In this document: positions 63,130 to 64,000 of the stretch, in pieces
How the letters are laid out: each line of letters begins with the position of its first letter
How positions within the stretch are numbered: the first letter of the stretch is position 1
Source of the DNA: Novosphingobium resinovorum
GTDB lineage: Bacteria > Pseudomonadota > Alphaproteobacteria > Sphingomonadales > Sphingomonadaceae
DNA length: 64,000 nt
Direction of reading: 5' to 3'
Assembly (NCBI RefSeq): GCF_001742225.1
Contig: NZ_CP017076.1
Coordinates: forward strand, 496,001-560,000
Notes under the pieces: generated by a model
The model's input: only the letters and a program-made list of their open reading frames with translations
What the model was told of the DNA's origin: nothing
Database searches by the model: none
Made by a program: the position numbers and the translations under genes

Positions 63130-64000
63130 TCACATCACCGGTTCGGGCAAGGAGGCATCATCCGCCAGATACCAGTTCAGCCACTCATGGAAGTACTGGT
63201 TCCCCCGTTCGTTCTTGCCAAACGTCAGGTCGTCATGCGCGCCCGATTCGAGGCCCTTCTGGATCTCAAGGCCGATCACATAGTCTTCCTCATACGTAAC
63301 ATCGCGGAAGAAGTTCATCGCCGCTTCCACCGCCTCGCGGTCCGCCTCATCCTTGACCGGATTGCGACGCAGGTAGTTCAGCACGGTGCGGTTCTCGGCG
63401 GGCGTCGGTCCGGGGAACAGCTGCGCGACTTGCGTGATCTCCGGCGCGATGAAGATCGAGACGTTGGGGAAGAAGATGCGCACGAAATCGTAGCCGTAGT
63501 TCTCGCGGTTGCCCCATTCCTCGCGGGGCACGTCCCTGAGCTGCTCGGCGATCGAATGCTGCGGGAAGCCGATGCGGATGTTCGGCCCGAAGCCCTCGTA
63601 ATGCGTGCAGTTCGACGGCGTGCGCGGGAAAATCGTCTCGGGGTGCAGCGACTTGAAGTGGTAGCCCTCCAGATAGCCGTCGAAGGCGATCTTCCAGTTC
63701 GCCCCGTGGATCGTGCGATTGCCGAGGTACGTCCAGTTCGCGAAGTCGAGCGCGTCGAAATCCTCGAGGAAGTCCTTGAAATAGTGATCGAGGTCCATCG
63801 GCGCGTTGGGCGTCAGGCACACGAAGATCATGCCGCCGCGTTCCTCGCACGGCAGTTCGCGCAGGCCCATCGCGCCCTTGTCCACCTCGCCAAAGGTGCC
63901 CGGCTCAGAAATGCCGATCAGCTTGCCGTCGGCGCCATAGGTCCAGGAGTGGTACTTGCAGGTGAAGCGCGAGCAGTTGCCCTTGCCGTCCGGCGCGACC
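63130..64000 (-). CDS. Rieske non-heme iron ring-hydroxylating oxygenase alpha subunit, partial (cut by right edge)
   Basis: The frame is open from 64000 to the stop at 63130, giving about 290 residues of the C-terminal part. It includes the second half of the Rieske cluster motif (FTCKYHSWTYG) and the catalytic domain with the mononuclear iron ligands: EGYHFKSLH giving two His, and Asp in TYEEDYVIGLEIQKGLESG. The first Rieske half (CxH) lies beyond the window. Such enzymes hydroxylate aromatic rings or demethylate using a reductase and ferredoxin partner. It precedes an isomerase-like/EthD pair, so an aromatic catabolic cluster likely continues to the right. Confidence 0.9.
   Translation of the reverse strand, partial: VAPDGKGNCSRFTCKYHSWTYGADGKLIGISEPGTFGEVDKGAMGLRELPCEERGGMIFVCLTPNAPMDLDHYFKDFLEDFDALDFANWTYLGNRTIHGANWKIAFDGYLEGYHFKSLHPETIFPRTPSNCTHYEGFGPNIRIGFPQHSIAEQLRDVPREEWGNRENYGYDFVRIFFPNVSIFIAPEITQVAQLFPGPTPAENRTVLNYLRRNPVKDEADREAVEAAMNFFRDVTYEEDYVIGLEIQKGLESGAHDDLTFGKNERGNQYFHEWLNWYLADDASLPEPVM

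Overview
The window is one contiguous, high-GC stretch with dense genes, short intergenic gaps, four intact TonB-dependent receptors (TBDRs), Rieske, P450 and flavin monooxygenases, and GGDEF/EAL signalling proteins. This profile fits an alphaproteobacterial sphingomonad (Novosphingobium/Sphingobium-like). That placement is inference from gene content; there is no rRNA or other marker in the window. No tRNA, CRISPR array, transposase or prophage gene was recognised.

Layout. (1) 1-6513: tail of a pectinesterase, then a c-di-GMP and phosphorelay block: a GAF-GGDEF-EAL protein, a small membrane protein, a hybrid histidine kinase with two receivers and an HPt domain, and a REC-GGDEF response regulator. 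The last three form a translationally overlapping operon. (2) 6694-21974: a catabolic island built from paired parts: two M24 metallohydrolases, two NtaA/SnaA/DszA-type flavin monooxygenases, two MFS transporters, two alpha/beta-hydrolases with atypical catalytic triads, one D-aminoacylase-like amidohydrolase, one TBDR and one LysR regulator. This is the best candidate for an undescribed pathway. (3) 22105-24817: NAD salvage (pncA-type amidohydrolase, nrtR, pncB) around a 45-bp palindrome. (4) 24969-29541: GH76 glycosidase, dipeptidyl-peptidase IV, and a ParD-like/methionine aminopeptidase pair. (5) 29644-33142: TBDR divergent from two tandem SnoaL-like proteins. (6) 33240-35917: Hsp70-like protein and dGTPase. 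(7) 35993-55232: second catabolic island: OYE reductase, SDR, TetR, TBDR, aldehyde dehydrogenase, PQQ alcohol dehydrogenase, P450, ThuA-like protein, second TBDR, acyl-CoA synthetase, MFS, TetR, SDR. Order and chemistry suggest hydroxylation, oxidation to aldehyde and acid, then CoA activation of a hydrophobic alcohol or terpenoid-like substrate. (8) 55357-64000: S41 protease lipoprotein, VOC proteins, dgoK-dgoA, a TetR, an EthD/sugar-isomerase-like pair and the C-terminal part of a Rieske oxygenase cut by the right edge.

Regulatory DNA is visible in several gaps: the palindrome between pncA and nrtR, near-identical 14-bp palindromes upstream of the SDR-OYE operon and of a TBDR 10 kb away, an 18-bp palindrome next to a TATAAT box, and three 11-bp-phased TATAT cores before the ParD-like gene. 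A family of about 75-bp long-hairpin repeats occurs three times between genes, with paired base changes in the two arms.
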